A stretch of 43,536 bases of DNA from Bacteroidales bacterium (GCA_030528885.1 JAUMXY010000024.1:1-43536); one strand, 5' to 3'. Counted from the first letter of the stretch, positions 17,034-25,178 are shown. Notes: generated by a model not told the origin, from the sequence alone. Made by a program: numbers and translations.

Positions 17034-17412
17034 GCAAGTTGTGTCAGAAATGCTCCGTTTTGTGATTGTCGGGCTTGTTGCTACGGCTATCCATTATGGC
17101 GTGTATTGGATATTGATGTACTGGCTGGACGTGACTGTTGCTTACAGCCTTGGATATGCCATTAGTTTTGTCTGCAACTTCTTGATGACAAGTATGTTTA
17201 CGTTTCGACAGAGAGCGACGGCAAAGAAAGGGTTGGGTTTTGCTGTGGCACATGGAATAAACTATGGACTTCATGTGTTGTGCTTGCATTTCTTTTTATG
17301 GTTGGGTGTCTCTGAACAGTTGGTGCCTATTCCTGTTTTTGCTGTAGTGATTCCAGTTAATTTCTTGTTGGTCAGATTTGTATTTAAAAGCAAGCAAAGT
17401 ACTGCTGGCTGA
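17011..17412 (+). CDS. GtrA family membrane protein (putative lipid-linked sugar flippase)
   Basis: Small membrane protein of 133 aa with four hydrophobic segments and the GtrA hallmarks: RFVIVGLVATAIHYGVYW at the first segment, then a CNFLMTSMFTFR motif and a final LLVRFVFKSK. GtrA proteins are thought to flip undecaprenyl-phosphate-linked sugars to the outer face. The gene overlaps the end of the GT2 gene by 23 nt; ATG codons at 17020 and 17050 are alternative starts. A strong terminator follows. Confidence 0.9.
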   Translation: MKQMLKNKQVVSEMLRFVIVGLVATAIHYGVYWILMYWLDVTVAYSLGYAISFVCNFLMTSMFTFRQRATAKKGLGFAVAHGINYGLHVLCLHFFLWLGVSEQLVPIPVFAVVIPVNFLLVRFVFKSKQSTAG

Positions 17413-17457
17413 AGTGTGGGTGGGCTTGCAAGTCTTGCTGATTGAAAATTTTTACAA

Positions 17458-17495
17458 AAAAAGAGAGAGACTTTTTGTTTTGTCTCTCTCTTTTT
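17458..17495 (+). terminator. terminator of the Gtr-like cassette
   Basis: A perfect 14-bp stem (17458-17471 with 17482-17495) closes a 10-nt T-rich loop, and the right arm ends in TTTTT. The loop and right arm also contain the -33 region of the next promoter. Confidence 0.85.
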
Positions 17496-17504
17496 GTAAC
17501 TTTG
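17474..17504 (+). promoter_or_regulatory. promoter of the ftsZ-like gene, embedded in the upstream terminator
   Basis: TTTG (17474-17477, in the terminator loop) and TAACTTTG (17497-17504) are 19 nt apart. The transcript would begin near 17511 and its leader contains a GCCAAC/GTTGGC hairpin at 17533-17552. Confidence 0.55.
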
Positions 17505-17588
17505 TGGCTGAGAATATATGATAAAGTGAGATGCCAACTTGAAAGGGTTGGCTTAATTGATTGTTTAATAAATAAATGACAGAATTGA

Positions 17589-18842
17589 ATGATGAAAGAG
17601 GATGAACTGCCTCCTTTTAACTTTCCTATTGAGGACAAATCGGAGAAAATTATCAAGGTGATTGGTGTTGGTGGTGGCGGCGGCAATGCTGTGCAGCACA
17701 TGTGGGACGAGAGAGTGAAGAACGTTTCGTTTTTGGTGACGAACACTGACAGCCAAGTGTTGAAAGCGAATCTGGTGCCTAACAAGATTCAAATTGGCCC
17801 TGGTCTGGGAACGGGTGGAAATCCTGAGCTTGGGCGAGAACTGGCAGAAAAGAGCATCGATGACATCAAGTTGATGTTTGACGATGATACTAAGATGGTG
17901 TTTCTTACTGCTGGTATGGGGGGCGGAACAGGAACGGGTGTGGCGCCCGTTATTGCGCGGGTGGCAAAGGAGATGGGAATCTTGACGGTGGGAGTTGTGA
18001 CATTGCCTTTCCGCATGGAGGGTAAGCGTCGTATTGAAACGGCACTGAAGGGAATGGACGAGATGCGAAAGTGTGTTGATTCGTTGATTGTGATTAATAA
18101 TGAGAAATTGCTGGAAAATAAGCAGTATCATCAATTGACTTGGGAGCAGGGTATGGAGATGGCGGATGAGGTGCTGACGGTTGCGACGAAGACGATTGCT
18201 GAGATTATTACGATGAGGGGTCTGATAAACAGGGATTTTAAGGATGTGTGCACCGTTATGAAAGATGGGGGTGCGGCTCTGGTGTCGGTGGCGAAGGCGA
18301 GTGGTGAAAAACGATTGCTGAAAGCGATGACGGAGGCAATAAGTTCACCTCTGATTGCCAATGTGGAGAAGTTGAAGACGAGGCGGCTGCTGTACATTGT
18401 TTACAGTGGTAAGAAAAGTCCTGCCAAAATGGATGAACTGGATGAGTTGTGTGAGTTTATGGAGTATTTTGACGAGGATATAGAGGTCTTGTGGGGGCAT
18501 TATATGGATGATTCGCTGGAGGATGAGATTAAGGTTTCTGTTGTCGCAACGGGTTTTGACAGGACGGTTTCTGTAGCAGGAAAGGGAAGTGATGTTTCTG
18601 ACGAACAACGTCAATTGCAGCTGTTGCGTGAGCAATACTATGGTAAGGCAAAGAGGCCGTTGAAGCATATAGGACAAACTCAAACAGATACGACAGAGGC
18701 TGTGGCTGGGCCCGATGTGAATGGTGTTGTGATAGAAGATCCCCAAAAAGGGGCTATCTCCTCCAATAGACCGAATAAAACACGTTCGTTTATGCTTGGT
18801 TTAGTGGAAAAAATGAAGGTTTTGATGGAGGAAGAGTGTTGA
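17589..18842 (+). CDS. ftsZ: FtsZ-family cell division GTPase, divergent stand-alone copy
   Basis: Tubulin-like GTPase of 417 aa that polymerises into the division ring. All catalytic parts are visible: the nucleotide-binding GVGGGGGNAVQHM (residues 26-38), the tubulin signature GGGTGTG (111-117) and the T7 loop NRDFKDV (Asn214, Asp216, Asp219). The C-terminal domain is followed by a linker and an unusual end, MLGLVEKMKVLMEEEC, in place of the usual conserved peptide that binds FtsA and other partners. The gene is not next to ftsA or ftsQ and has its own promoter, so it could be a second FtsZ paralogue rather than the dcw-cluster gene. Its neighbour ispE is also on its own promoter. Adjacent ATGs at 17589 and 17592 are possible starts. 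Confidence 0.9.
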   Translation: MMKEDELPPFNFPIEDKSEKIIKVIGVGGGGGNAVQHMWDERVKNVSFLVTNTDSQVLKANLVPNKIQIGPGLGTGGNPELGRELAEKSIDDIKLMFDDDTKMVFLTAGMGGGTGTGVAPVIARVAKEMGILTVGVVTLPFRMEGKRRIETALKGMDEMRKCVDSLIVINNEKLLENKQYHQLTWEQGMEMADEVLTVATKTIAEIITMRGLINRDFKDVCTVMKDGGAALVSVAKASGEKRLLKAMTEAISSPLIANVEKLKTRRLLYIVYSGKKSPAKMDELDELCEFMEYFDEDIEVLWGHYMDDSLEDEIKVSVVATGFDRTVSVAGKGSDVSDEQRQLQLLREQYYGKAKRPLKHIGQTQTDTTEAVAGPDVNGVVIEDPQKGAISSNRPNKTRSFMLGLVEKMKVLMEEEC

Positions 18843-18858
18843 GTATTGAAAAAATTAC

Positions 18859-18866
18859 TATCTTTG
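18859..18866 (+). promoter_or_regulatory. -7 box of ispE
   Basis: TATCTTTG, with a TTG 17 nt upstream at 18839-18841. It gives a leader of about 80 nt. Confidence 0.45.
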
Positions 18867-18951
18867 TATATGCGTTGGCCAAATCTCGGGTCAGAGTCTT
18901 TGAGCTTTGAGAGTAGGTCGTTCTTGTCTTATAAACTAAAAAGATAGAGTT

Positions 18952-19779
18952 ATGATTGTATATCCTAATGCTAAGATTAATATTGGTTTGAACGTGGTGG
19001 AGAAGCGTCCAGACGGTTACCATAATTTAGAGACAGTGTTTTATCCCATTGGTCTTCAGGATATATTGGAGATACAAGAATTGGAGGGCGAGGTACCTGA
19101 GGGAGGCTATCGTCTGAAAGTGACAGGAACGCTGCTGGAAGGGTCGCCGGAGGATAACCTTGTGGTAAGAGCTTTTAAGTTGCTGAAGCAGGATTTTGAT
19201 TTGCCGCCTGTAAGCATAGGACTTTATAAGCATATCCCTACAGGAGCCGGTCTTGGAGGTGGTTCTGCAGATGCTGCATTTACCGTGAAGACGCTGAACG
19301 AGCGTTTCAAGTTGGGCTTGACAACGCTGCAGATGGAAGAGTATTGTGCTCGTTTAGGTGCTGATTGTCCTTTCTTCGTGCAGAACAAGCCTGTGTTTGC
19401 AACAGGTATCGGCAATGTGTTTCATCCCATAGAGATTGACTTGAAGTATAAGCAGCTGGTGCTTGTGAAACCTGACATCTTTGTTTCGACGAAGGATGCT
19501 TATGCGAAGGTGAAGGTGCAGCAGCCTGAGAAACGTCTGCCTGAGCTTTTGGCACAGCCGATAGAGACGTGGAAAGATACAGTGGTGAACGACTTTGAGG
19601 AAAGTGTGTTCTCGAAGTATCCGGAGATTGCTGCGATTAAGGACCAGATGTATGACTTAGGTGCAGTGTATGCAAGCATGTCGGGAAGCGGCTCGAGTGT
19701 GTTCGGTATCTTTGAGGATCCGGTGGACAATATCGACGAGAAATTTAGTGGGATGTTTTGCCGTCAGCGTGAATTGTAG
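18952..19779 (+). CDS. ispE: 4-diphosphocytidyl-2-C-methyl-D-erythritol kinase
   Basis: GHMP-family kinase that phosphorylates the 2-hydroxyl of CDP-methylerythritol in the MEP pathway of isoprenoid synthesis, which feeds undecaprenyl phosphate and quinones. It has 275 aa, near the normal length. The N-terminal [19 protein letters not shown] carries the conserved Lys and the substrate-binding region. The ATP loop [16 protein letters not shown] is at residues 95-110 with the catalytic Asp nearby in [10 protein letters not shown]. The C-terminal motif [13 protein letters not shown] is present. It has its own promoter, and a perfect 20-bp bidirectional terminator follows. Confidence 0.96.
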   Translation: MIVYPNAKINIGLNVVEKRPDGYHNLETVFYPIGLQDILEIQELEGEVPEGGYRLKVTGTLLEGSPEDNLVVRAFKLLKQDFDLPPVSIGLYKHIPTGAGLGGGSADAAFTVKTLNERFKLGLTTLQMEEYCARLGADCPFFVQNKPVFATGIGNVFHPIEIDLKYKQLVLVKPDIFVSTKDAYAKVKVQQPEKRLPELLAQPIETWKDTVVNDFEESVFSKYPEIAAIKDQMYDLGAVYASMSGSGSSVFGIFEDPVDNIDEKFSGMFCRQREL

Positions 19780-19804
19780 TATTAGATGGTGCCGATTTGA
19801 AAAT

Positions 19805-19853
19805 ACATTAAGGAGCTAAACCTTTGAATAAGCAAGGTTTAGCTCCTTAATGT
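19805..19853. terminator. bidirectional terminator between ispE and the porin gene
   Basis: A perfect 20-bp stem (19805-19824 with 19834-19853) with a 9-nt loop lies between two convergent genes and touches the stop codon of the porin gene. Confidence 0.9.
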
Positions 19854-21938
19854 TTAATCGTAGAAGTTCCAACTGAGACCGAATCGAACACTGGCTGGAT
19901 TCATCGGATAGCCTGGTGCCCAGAAGTAACGCCCGTCAGACTGGTTGGCATGGTGGTACATGACATAGAAGCGGGTGCGCTTGAGGTCGAAGTTTGCATA
20001 GACTGAGATGAGGGGATAGTTTCCAATCTTTGTCTGCTTCAGCGAGTTCTGGTTCATGAACATGCCCATCACTGGCGAATAGTCTGGTGCATAGTATTCG
20101 GTGAAGTACTTCAGGTCTGCTCCAAACTCGGTCTTAAGGACTTTGGCGATGCTGAAGCGCAAGTAGAGGTTGGTGTAGAGAGACAGGGTAGGGAGTGGAA
20201 GTACATCTTTGTGTGTACAAGTCTGGTAGGTGATGTCGTTCTCCCAATTGAGAATGCCGAGTTTGAAGTTCTGGCGCAGATTGGCGCTGACAACTTGTAT
20301 GTTCTCGCCGCATTGCATGGGCGATATGTTGTTAGTAATGATAGGGTTGTCCGTCTCACTGTTCAACATAATTCCAGTATTCTGGAAATAGGTGAAGTTC
20401 TTGATGTTTTCAACGCCTACAGTGATTTTTGTCTTAGTGTGAGGTATGGAGATAGTTCCTTCTATCTTTTGCCTGAGTTCTTTTTCTAGCTCAAGGTCCC
20501 ACCATGCGTGTTTACTGTGATAGTTGCCAAAGTAAAAACTTGGGTTTAGATTCTTGATATAGGCATTCAAGGCTAATTGCGCTGTGTCGCCTAAAACGGG
20601 AATGTTGACTTCTGCTTGTCCATCTATTTCGAATTGCCCAATGTCGTTGCCTGCAATGGACATTTCTCCATCTAAGCTGTAGTTTACAGTATTGCCTTGA
20701 GAACGTATGATTTGTCCGCCGACTAGAACATTGTATTCATTGTAGTTCTTCTTGCCAATGATGCCTGTTGTGTTGGTATGGTAACCGCCATACTGTGCGG
20801 AGTCGGGCAGTGTGAAACGCTTGTATTCGTATCCGATGTAGGCATTGACCCCGAATATCGCCCACTTGTTGAATCCTTCGCATAGCGAGAGGCCAATGTG
20901 GCTTCGTACAGCTAAATTCTTGGTGCGATCTTGGGTGGTGTCGCCAGGCAGATAGGTGTAAGAATGGTAGTTCTCGCGTTCAGAATATGCTCGATAGTTA
21001 CGTTTCATGTTCTGAAACTTGATGGTGTGGAATATCTTGCTGACGGGGACAAATACTTGTTGGGTTGTAGAATCTATGGTTTCTTCTCGGTAGAATCCAA
21101 AACTGTATTGATGGTTGAAGAAAGCAATGTCGTGTTCTTGCCGATTCCAAGTGCTGGAGAGCATCGTTGGGATGTCGTTTGATGTATAGTTTTTTGACAT
21201 GGCTTCGGGGTTGGTAATATACCCTTCGTCTTCTATACCGCCATTCTCTGCATTCTTCATGAAGTTGTGCTGGTAGTAGAAGTGAAAGTTGTATTTGTCA
21301 TTGATGTATGAAGCCCAAGCCGATGCGTTCATGAAGGAGGTGGATTGGCTGGCGTAGTAACCGCGTCCGTAGATGTAATCAAAGATTCCTCCGAAGTTGA
21401 ACTTCTTCCCAACATTGTTGGTATAGGTTGCTTTCACATGGTCAGAACCTGTGTTCTTGGAACCGTTCCAATTGTAGGTGATATTCATGAACGGTGACTT
21501 TGTGTTGTAAAATCGGAACTGGTCTGTTTCAACGAAAAACATGTCGTAAGGATCGGTGAACATGAAGTCGGATGTAATAGGGCGTTCCATGAAGATGCGT
21601 GACATGCGGGGAGAACCGACATTGCCAAGGCTGTTGTAGTGACCTGTAATTCCTTCAGGCAAATCGGTGTTCATGAACATGTGATGTAGTGTGTCAACAT
21701 CTGTTTCTGAGATGTTGCCATATTTCTCGTCGATGTTCCACGCACGTATGTCGTGGGGAACAATCTTCTTATCTTTCTCTGTGTCTTTATCATCTTCTGT
21801 GTTTTCAGTCTCTGCTTCAGGGCGTGGGTCCATGGATAGGTCGGAATTCGTTTCCAATTCGGAAATGATGCGCTGGGCATTTGACACGGAAGAGAATACA
21901 AGCAGCAATATGGATATGAGTAAAAGTCTTGATTTCAT
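19854..21938 (-). CDS. putative outer-membrane porin (Porin_10-like)
   Basis: Predicted beta-barrel protein of about 694 aa. The start at 21938 gives a good Sec signal peptide, MKSRLLLISILLLVFSSVSNA; an upstream in-frame ATG at 21983 directly follows the stop of the preceding gene and would add 15 residues before the signal. A Lys/Asp/Glu-rich linker (about residues 30-65) precedes a region with WNIDEKYG, then many alternating amphipathic strands rich in Tyr, Asn and Thr (for example GRGYYASQS and YNFHFYYQHNFM), ending in the aromatic SVRFGLSWNFYD expected of an outer-membrane barrel. This fits the Bacteroidetes 'putative porin' family. Transport substrate is unknown. It is downstream of and probably co-transcribed with a small membrane protein gene. 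Confidence 0.82.
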   Translation of the reverse strand: MKSRLLLISILLLVFSSVSNAQRIISELETNSDLSMDPRPEAETENTEDDKDTEKDKKIVPHDIRAWNIDEKYGNISETDVDTLHHMFMNTDLPEGITGHYNSLGNVGSPRMSRIFMERPITSDFMFTDPYDMFFVETDQFRFYNTKSPFMNITYNWNGSKNTGSDHVKATYTNNVGKKFNFGGIFDYIYGRGYYASQSTSFMNASAWASYINDKYNFHFYYQHNFMKNAENGGIEDEGYITNPEAMSKNYTSNDIPTMLSSTWNRQEHDIAFFNHQYSFGFYREETIDSTTQQVFVPVSKIFHTIKFQNMKRNYRAYSERENYHSYTYLPGDTTQDRTKNLAVRSHIGLSLCEGFNKWAIFGVNAYIGYEYKRFTLPDSAQYGGYHTNTTGIIGKKNYNEYNVLVGGQIIRSQGNTVNYSLDGEMSIAGNDIGQFEIDGQAEVNIPVLGDTAQLALNAYIKNLNPSFYFGNYHSKHAWWDLELEKELRQKIEGTISIPHTKTKITVGVENIKNFTYFQNTGIMLNSETDNPIITNNISPMQCGENIQVVSANLRQNFKLGILNWENDITYQTCTHKDVLPLPTLSLYTNLYLRFSIAKVLKTEFGADLKYFTEYYAPDYSPVMGMFMNQNSLKQTKIGNYPLISVYANFDLKRTRFYVMYHHANQSDGRYFWAPGYPMNPASVRFGLSWNFYD

Positions 21939-21983
21939 GATGTCTGTTCTTTTCATCGGGAAAAGAATATCAGTATTATTCAT

Positions 21984-22250
21984 CTAAAACATGAAGCGGA
22001 GGTAGAATTCAACAAGCTTTAAAACGATAGCTCCGAATCCGAAGCTGAAGAATAGAACTTTCTGTTCGGGGAAAACAAAATAAATGATGATGGCAATGAG
22101 GAATCCAATCATGAAAGTCCAGTTTAGGACTTTGCGTGCAGTTGCTATGCCGCCCTGCTTTGCCTTACCTCTGTGCCATTTGGATGCCCTTCCTTTTCTG
22201 TCGTTTTCCACCGCTTCTGCGATGATTCTGTCAATGTCCTCTTTTTTCAT
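21984..22250 (-). CDS. small membrane protein, two membrane segments
   Basis: I do not recognise the family. The 88-aa protein has a charged, basic N-terminal half (KKEDIDRIIAEAVENDRKGR, then SKWHRGKAKQGG) followed by two hydrophobic segments at about residues 43-60 and 64-81 and a short basic-aromatic end. Its stop codon abuts the first possible ATG of the porin gene, so the two are translationally close and likely one transcript. A hairpin at 22270-22318 separates it from the DUF4468-like gene. Confidence 0.65.
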   Translation of the reverse strand: MKKEDIDRIIAEAVENDRKGRASKWHRGKAKQGGIATARKVLNWTFMIGFLIAIIIYFVFPEQKVLFFSFGFGAIVLKLVEFYLRFMF

Positions 22251-22269
22251 GTTGAATGTGGGGTGTTGA

Positions 22270-22318
22270 AACAGACAGAGGAATTGGCTACATGTATAGG
22301 CCGATTCCTCTGTCTGTT
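22270..22318 (-). terminator. terminator of the DUF4468-like gene
   Basis: A 19-bp stem with one mismatch (22270-22288 with 22300-22318) and an 11-nt loop begins 14 nt past the stop codon. The T-run after it on the minus strand is weak (TTTCAAC). Confidence 0.7.
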
Positions 22319-22331
22319 CTTAAACAAAATC

Positions 22332-22982
22332 TTATTGATTTACAGCCTCTGAAATCTCTCTCTTCAGTTCTGCGACAAGGTCAATTGTCTTAACGCGGAA
22401 TTTGCCAGGAATACGTCTGAGCTTACCTTTCTTATTGAGAGCTTCTTTGTCTGTAATCCAATCTTCAGCGGAAATGCGTACAAATTCTCCGGCTCCTTGG
22501 TCGACGTTGAAGGAAAGTGTGTGAAGATTGAATGCAATTTGACCGTCCTTTATGTCGAGATTAAGCAGATAGAATGCTTGGGTGAAGTTTTTTGCCAAAG
22601 GCTTGATTGAGAAGATTAGTTCTTCTGCGCCTTGGCACTGGATTGTTCCTTCTTGCTTATTGGCGCTCTTCACTTGTGCGAACTCGATGTTCTTGAAGAA
22701 GTCTGTGTCGGTATAGACTCCTCTCACGCTATTGGCCTCATAGCGGAAACTAGCCCATTGTGCAACCTTTGTATAAAGCTCTTCTTGGGTTTTCCCAGGG
22801 AAAGATATGATTTCCTTGAATACGACCTTTCCGTTCTCTTCAGGGATTGCTCCTGGGGCAGTGTACATGGCCATATCTTGTTCTGTTTTCTTAATGGATT
22901 TCTTTGCGATCAATCCTTCGCTTTGTGCATTTATGAGGAGTGGAAATGCAATGGTAAAGAGTGTGATGATGAACTTCTTCAT
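22332..22982 (-). CDS. exported protein, DUF4468-like
   Basis: Function unknown. The 216-aa protein starts with a Sec signal peptide (MKKFIITLFTIAFPLLINAQ). The middle region, with VVFKEIISFPGKTQEELYTK, WASFRYEANS and GTIQCQGAEEL, matches the pattern of the Bacteroidetes DUF4468 domain, which has a TBP-like fold and occurs in secreted proteins. The C-terminal third is Lys/Arg-rich with an amphipathic helix at the end. The -7 box TAACTTTG lies on the minus strand at 23033-23026, and a terminator follows, so it is probably a single-gene unit. Confidence 0.72.
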   Translation of the reverse strand: MKKFIITLFTIAFPLLINAQSEGLIAKKSIKKTEQDMAMYTAPGAIPEENGKVVFKEIISFPGKTQEELYTKVAQWASFRYEANSVRGVYTDTDFFKNIEFAQVKSANKQEGTIQCQGAEELIFSIKPLAKNFTQAFYLLNLDIKDGQIAFNLHTLSFNVDQGAGEFVRISAEDWITDKEALNKKGKLRRIPGKFRVKTIDLVAELKREISEAVNQ

Positions 22983-23025
22983 ACTATAGTTGTTTTGTTT
23001 GTTGGATATGAAATGATTTTGTTTG

Positions 23026-23033
23026 CAAAGTTA
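23026..23033 (-). promoter_or_regulatory. -7 box of the DUF4468-like gene
   Basis: TAACTTTG on the minus strand, 43 nt before the start codon. Confidence 0.45.
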
Positions 23034-23132
23034 ATGAAAAAAAACAAAATAGTGTTGTTTTCACAGATAATAACATAAGAAACCTGTGAAAAAGCACCAA
23101 TATGACTGATGGTTAATGCTTGAACTTATTGG

Positions 23133-23180
23133 TATAAGGAAAGGGGGATGACGCTTTAACGTCATCCCCCTTTCCTTATA
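23133..23180 (-). terminator. terminator of the ECF sigma operon
   Basis: A perfect 21-bp stem (23133-23153 with 23160-23180) with loop CTTTAA lies 20 nt after the stop codon of the Spy-like gene. Confidence 0.85.
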
Positions 23181-23200
23181 TAAGACAACCCTTCTTGTGT

Positions 23201-23716
23201 TTAAGGTCGTTTATTGGGAATCCATTGTGGTATGAATGTCCTGTTGTTTCTGGTGGGCGCTGGCTGGAACTGATTCAAGGCTTCCATCTTGAATTTGTTG
23301 AGCGCCATTCGTACAGCAAACACTTTCTTCCAAGTCAGGACTGTGTGGAACTTCTTGTAATAAGTCTGTTCTATTTTAGCCATCTCCACATCGGTATTGA
23401 GAACTTTAGCGATAATTTTTTCGTATTCATCCTCATCCATCTTTGGATTTCTCCGAGCTTTGAACAGGGCTTCTCTTTGTTGTTTCTCTAAAGCAAATTG
23501 TTTGCCCAGCATTTCCACAAGCATAGGGAAGAATTTGGCTGATTCCGTTGGGGTCAATTTGGCTTCGCGAGTAACGAATTCATTCAGTTTCTTCATGTAT
23601 AGCTCTGGTGTGAATGGCTTGCGTGAATCTTTGTTCTTCCAAGCGTTGTTAGGTGCCTGAGCATTCATGAAGAGGCAGATGAATAATGTAATAATGGCCA
23701 ATATATATTTCTTCAT
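23201..23716 (-). CDS. periplasmic Spy/CpxP-like protein of the ECF module
   Basis: A 171-aa exported protein with signal peptide MKKYILAIITLFICLFMNAQ. The mature part is helical and charged: TPELYMKKLNEFVTREAKLT, then PTESAKFFPMLVEMLGKQ, and a long Lys/Glu-rich helical region. The spacing and the LTPTESAKFFPM motif recall the LTxxQ repeats of Spy/CpxP-type proteins seen beside ECF sigma genes in Bacteroidetes. It is the third gene of the run sigma factor, anti-sigma-like protein, Spy-like protein (27-nt gap to the second), so it probably serves as a periplasmic sensor or chaperone in that circuit. The family is assigned by pattern only. Confidence 0.65.
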   Translation of the reverse strand: MKKYILAIITLFICLFMNAQAPNNAWKNKDSRKPFTPELYMKKLNEFVTREAKLTPTESAKFFPMLVEMLGKQFALEKQQREALFKARRNPKMDEDEYEKIIAKVLNTDVEMAKIEQTYYKKFHTVLTWKKVFAVRMALNKFKMEALNQFQPAPTRNNRTFIPQWIPNKRP

Positions 23717-23743
23717 AATCTTGTTGTATTGTGATGTGTCGAC

Positions 23744-24121
23744 TTATTCTTCGAAGTTCTCTGCCAAATAGTAGTAAACATCTACATTGTTGGTCATTGT
23801 GTAGGTCATCAATGCTTCGTTGTAGTCGTTCTCCATCCATACGTCGGCAGTCTGTTCCTCGATATTGTTTGAAGAAGGCATTGGGATGAATTTCAAGGCA
23901 ATGGTAGCGATGAGCACCAACGAAGCTGCGATGGATATGCTTCTTATCCACAAGTTGCGGCGCTTCTGATTGATGTTTATGACCTTTGTCTCTTTTACGA
24001 CAGCTTCTTCTGGAATCTGTGCCATGATACGAGCTGTCAGATTATCGAAATATTCGTCAGAAACCTTAAATGGGTATCTGCCACATTCCTGATTCAATAT
24101 TCGGTTCTCTTTTATACTCAT
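23744..24121 (-). CDS. putative anti-sigma factor, single membrane segment
   Basis: A 125-aa protein with a cytosolic N-terminal part (KVSDEYFDNLTARIMAQIPE), one membrane segment at about residues 60-78 (SISIAASLVLIATIALKFI), and a short acidic outer part. It lies 69 nt downstream of an ECF sigma factor gene, the usual place for its membrane anti-sigma factor. It has no recognisable zinc-binding anti-sigma motif (no HxxxCxxC), so it is of a non-ZAS type or only analogous. The role is inferred mainly from position. Confidence 0.62.
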   Translation of the reverse strand: MSIKENRILNQECGRYPFKVSDEYFDNLTARIMAQIPEEAVVKETKVININQKRRNLWIRSISIAASLVLIATIALKFIPMPSSNNIEEQTADVWMENDYNEALMTYTMTNNVDVYYYLAENFEE

Positions 24122-24190
24122 ATTATTTTTGTTTTTGATTATTAGTTAGACGTGTAATGTTTGTGAAGGTTTAACGGTTATGCGTTTTTT

Positions 24191-24736
24191 TTATTCTTTG
24201 GTTTTTATGAAGTTTGTTATTTTTTCTACTGCGATGTGGTACGATGCTTTTAGTGCTCCGATGCTGGTCCCCACAAGTTCTGAGATTTCCTCATATTTTT
24301 TATCTTCAAAATACTTTAGACAGAAAACTTGTCGTTGCTTTGTTGGCAATGTGGATACTGCTTGCATGAGAATCTCTTGGGTGGCATCTCCGTCAAAATA
24401 ATCATCAGCAACAAAACTTGCTTGTTCTGTAAAGTCTTCATCGTCGATGGAGGACATTTGTTTTTTTTGTTTTAGGAATGTTATTGCCTCGTTATGAGCA
24501 ATTCGGTATAGCCACGTGTACATGGCTGATTCTCCCTTGAATCTTTCTATTCCTTTCCATGCCTTGATGAATGTGTTTTGCAGCACATCATCTGTATCGT
24601 CATGATTTTGTAATATGTAATGTATCTGCCAATATAATTGTCGTGAATAGACATTAACAATCTCCTCGAAAGCTCGTCGTCTTGTCTGAGGATTTTGTAG
24701 TTTATTTAATATGTCTTGTTCATCTATCTTTGCCAT
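24191..24736 (-). CDS. ECF-type RNA polymerase sigma factor
   Basis: Sigma-70 family, extracytoplasmic function type, 181 aa. Region 2 is at residues 22-90, with DDTDDVLQNTFIKAWKGIERF and the -10-recognising MYTWLYRIAHNEAITFLK. Region 4 is at about residues 120-178, with STLPTKQRQVFCLKYFEDKK and a helix-turn-helix (YEEISELVGTSIGALKASYH). It probably controls envelope functions, as its operon encodes a membrane anti-sigma-like protein and a periplasmic Spy-like protein. A TATTTTTG box on the minus strand at 24795-24788 may be its promoter. Confidence 0.93.
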   Translation of the reverse strand: MAKIDEQDILNKLQNPQTRRRAFEEIVNVYSRQLYWQIHYILQNHDDTDDVLQNTFIKAWKGIERFKGESAMYTWLYRIAHNEAITFLKQKKQMSSIDDEDFTEQASFVADDYFDGDATQEILMQAVSTLPTKQRQVFCLKYFEDKKYEEISELVGTSIGALKASYHIAVEKITNFIKTKE

Positions 24737-24787
24737 TATACTCTTTCTGGTTGTTGGACAAGATTGGCAGTTAATAGTTTAATCTTG

Positions 24788-24795
24788 CAAAAATA
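24788..24795 (-). promoter_or_regulatory. possible -7 box of the ECF operon
   Basis: TATTTTTG on the minus strand, 51 nt upstream of the sigma gene. The sequence is A/T-rich, so a chance match is possible. Confidence 0.3.
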
Positions 24796-24860
24796 AAAGT
24801 GAAAGTTCTATATCTTGTACGAGAAAAAACTTTCACTTTTGTTTTTTGTTCTTGTTTGTT

Positions 24861-25178
24861 TTATGGCAAGTATATTTTGCGTGTAAACTTGCCTATCTTT
24901 ACAATGTAAAATCCTTTGTGTAAAGAGGCTAGCTCATAGGCTTTTGAATCGCTGTCTATGCGTTGTGTGTAGACTTTTTCTCCCGTGAGGCTAAATATTT
25001 CCAAAGTTATGCCTTCTGCGTTTTTAATCCGAATGGTGGATTTGCTGATGGCGAATTCTATCTGGTTCTGTTCCATTTCTGGTTGAGAAGGGTTGACTTG
25101 CGCCATGATGCCATTAGACATAGCCAGACAAGCAACAATTAGAAGGACTTTGAATATGTGAAACTGGCTTTTTACCAT
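24861..25178 (-). CDS. small secreted protein resembling a free type IX sorting domain
   Basis: A 105-aa protein with a signal peptide (VLLIVACLAMSNGIMAQ, cleavage near residue 27). The mature 75-80 residues have the features of a type IX secretion C-terminal domain: ITLEIFSLTGEKVYTQRIDS, then a LHKGFYIVKIG motif and a basic end KFTRKIYLP. Such domains are normally attached to large cargo proteins, so a free one could be a remnant, a decoy, or a small beta-sandwich protein of its own. The -7 box TACATTTG on the minus strand lies at 25206-25199. Function unknown. Confidence 0.6.
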   Translation of the reverse strand: MVKSQFHIFKVLLIVACLAMSNGIMAQVNPSQPEMEQNQIEFAISKSTIRIKNAEGITLEIFSLTGEKVYTQRIDSDSKAYELASLHKGFYIVKIGKFTRKIYLP

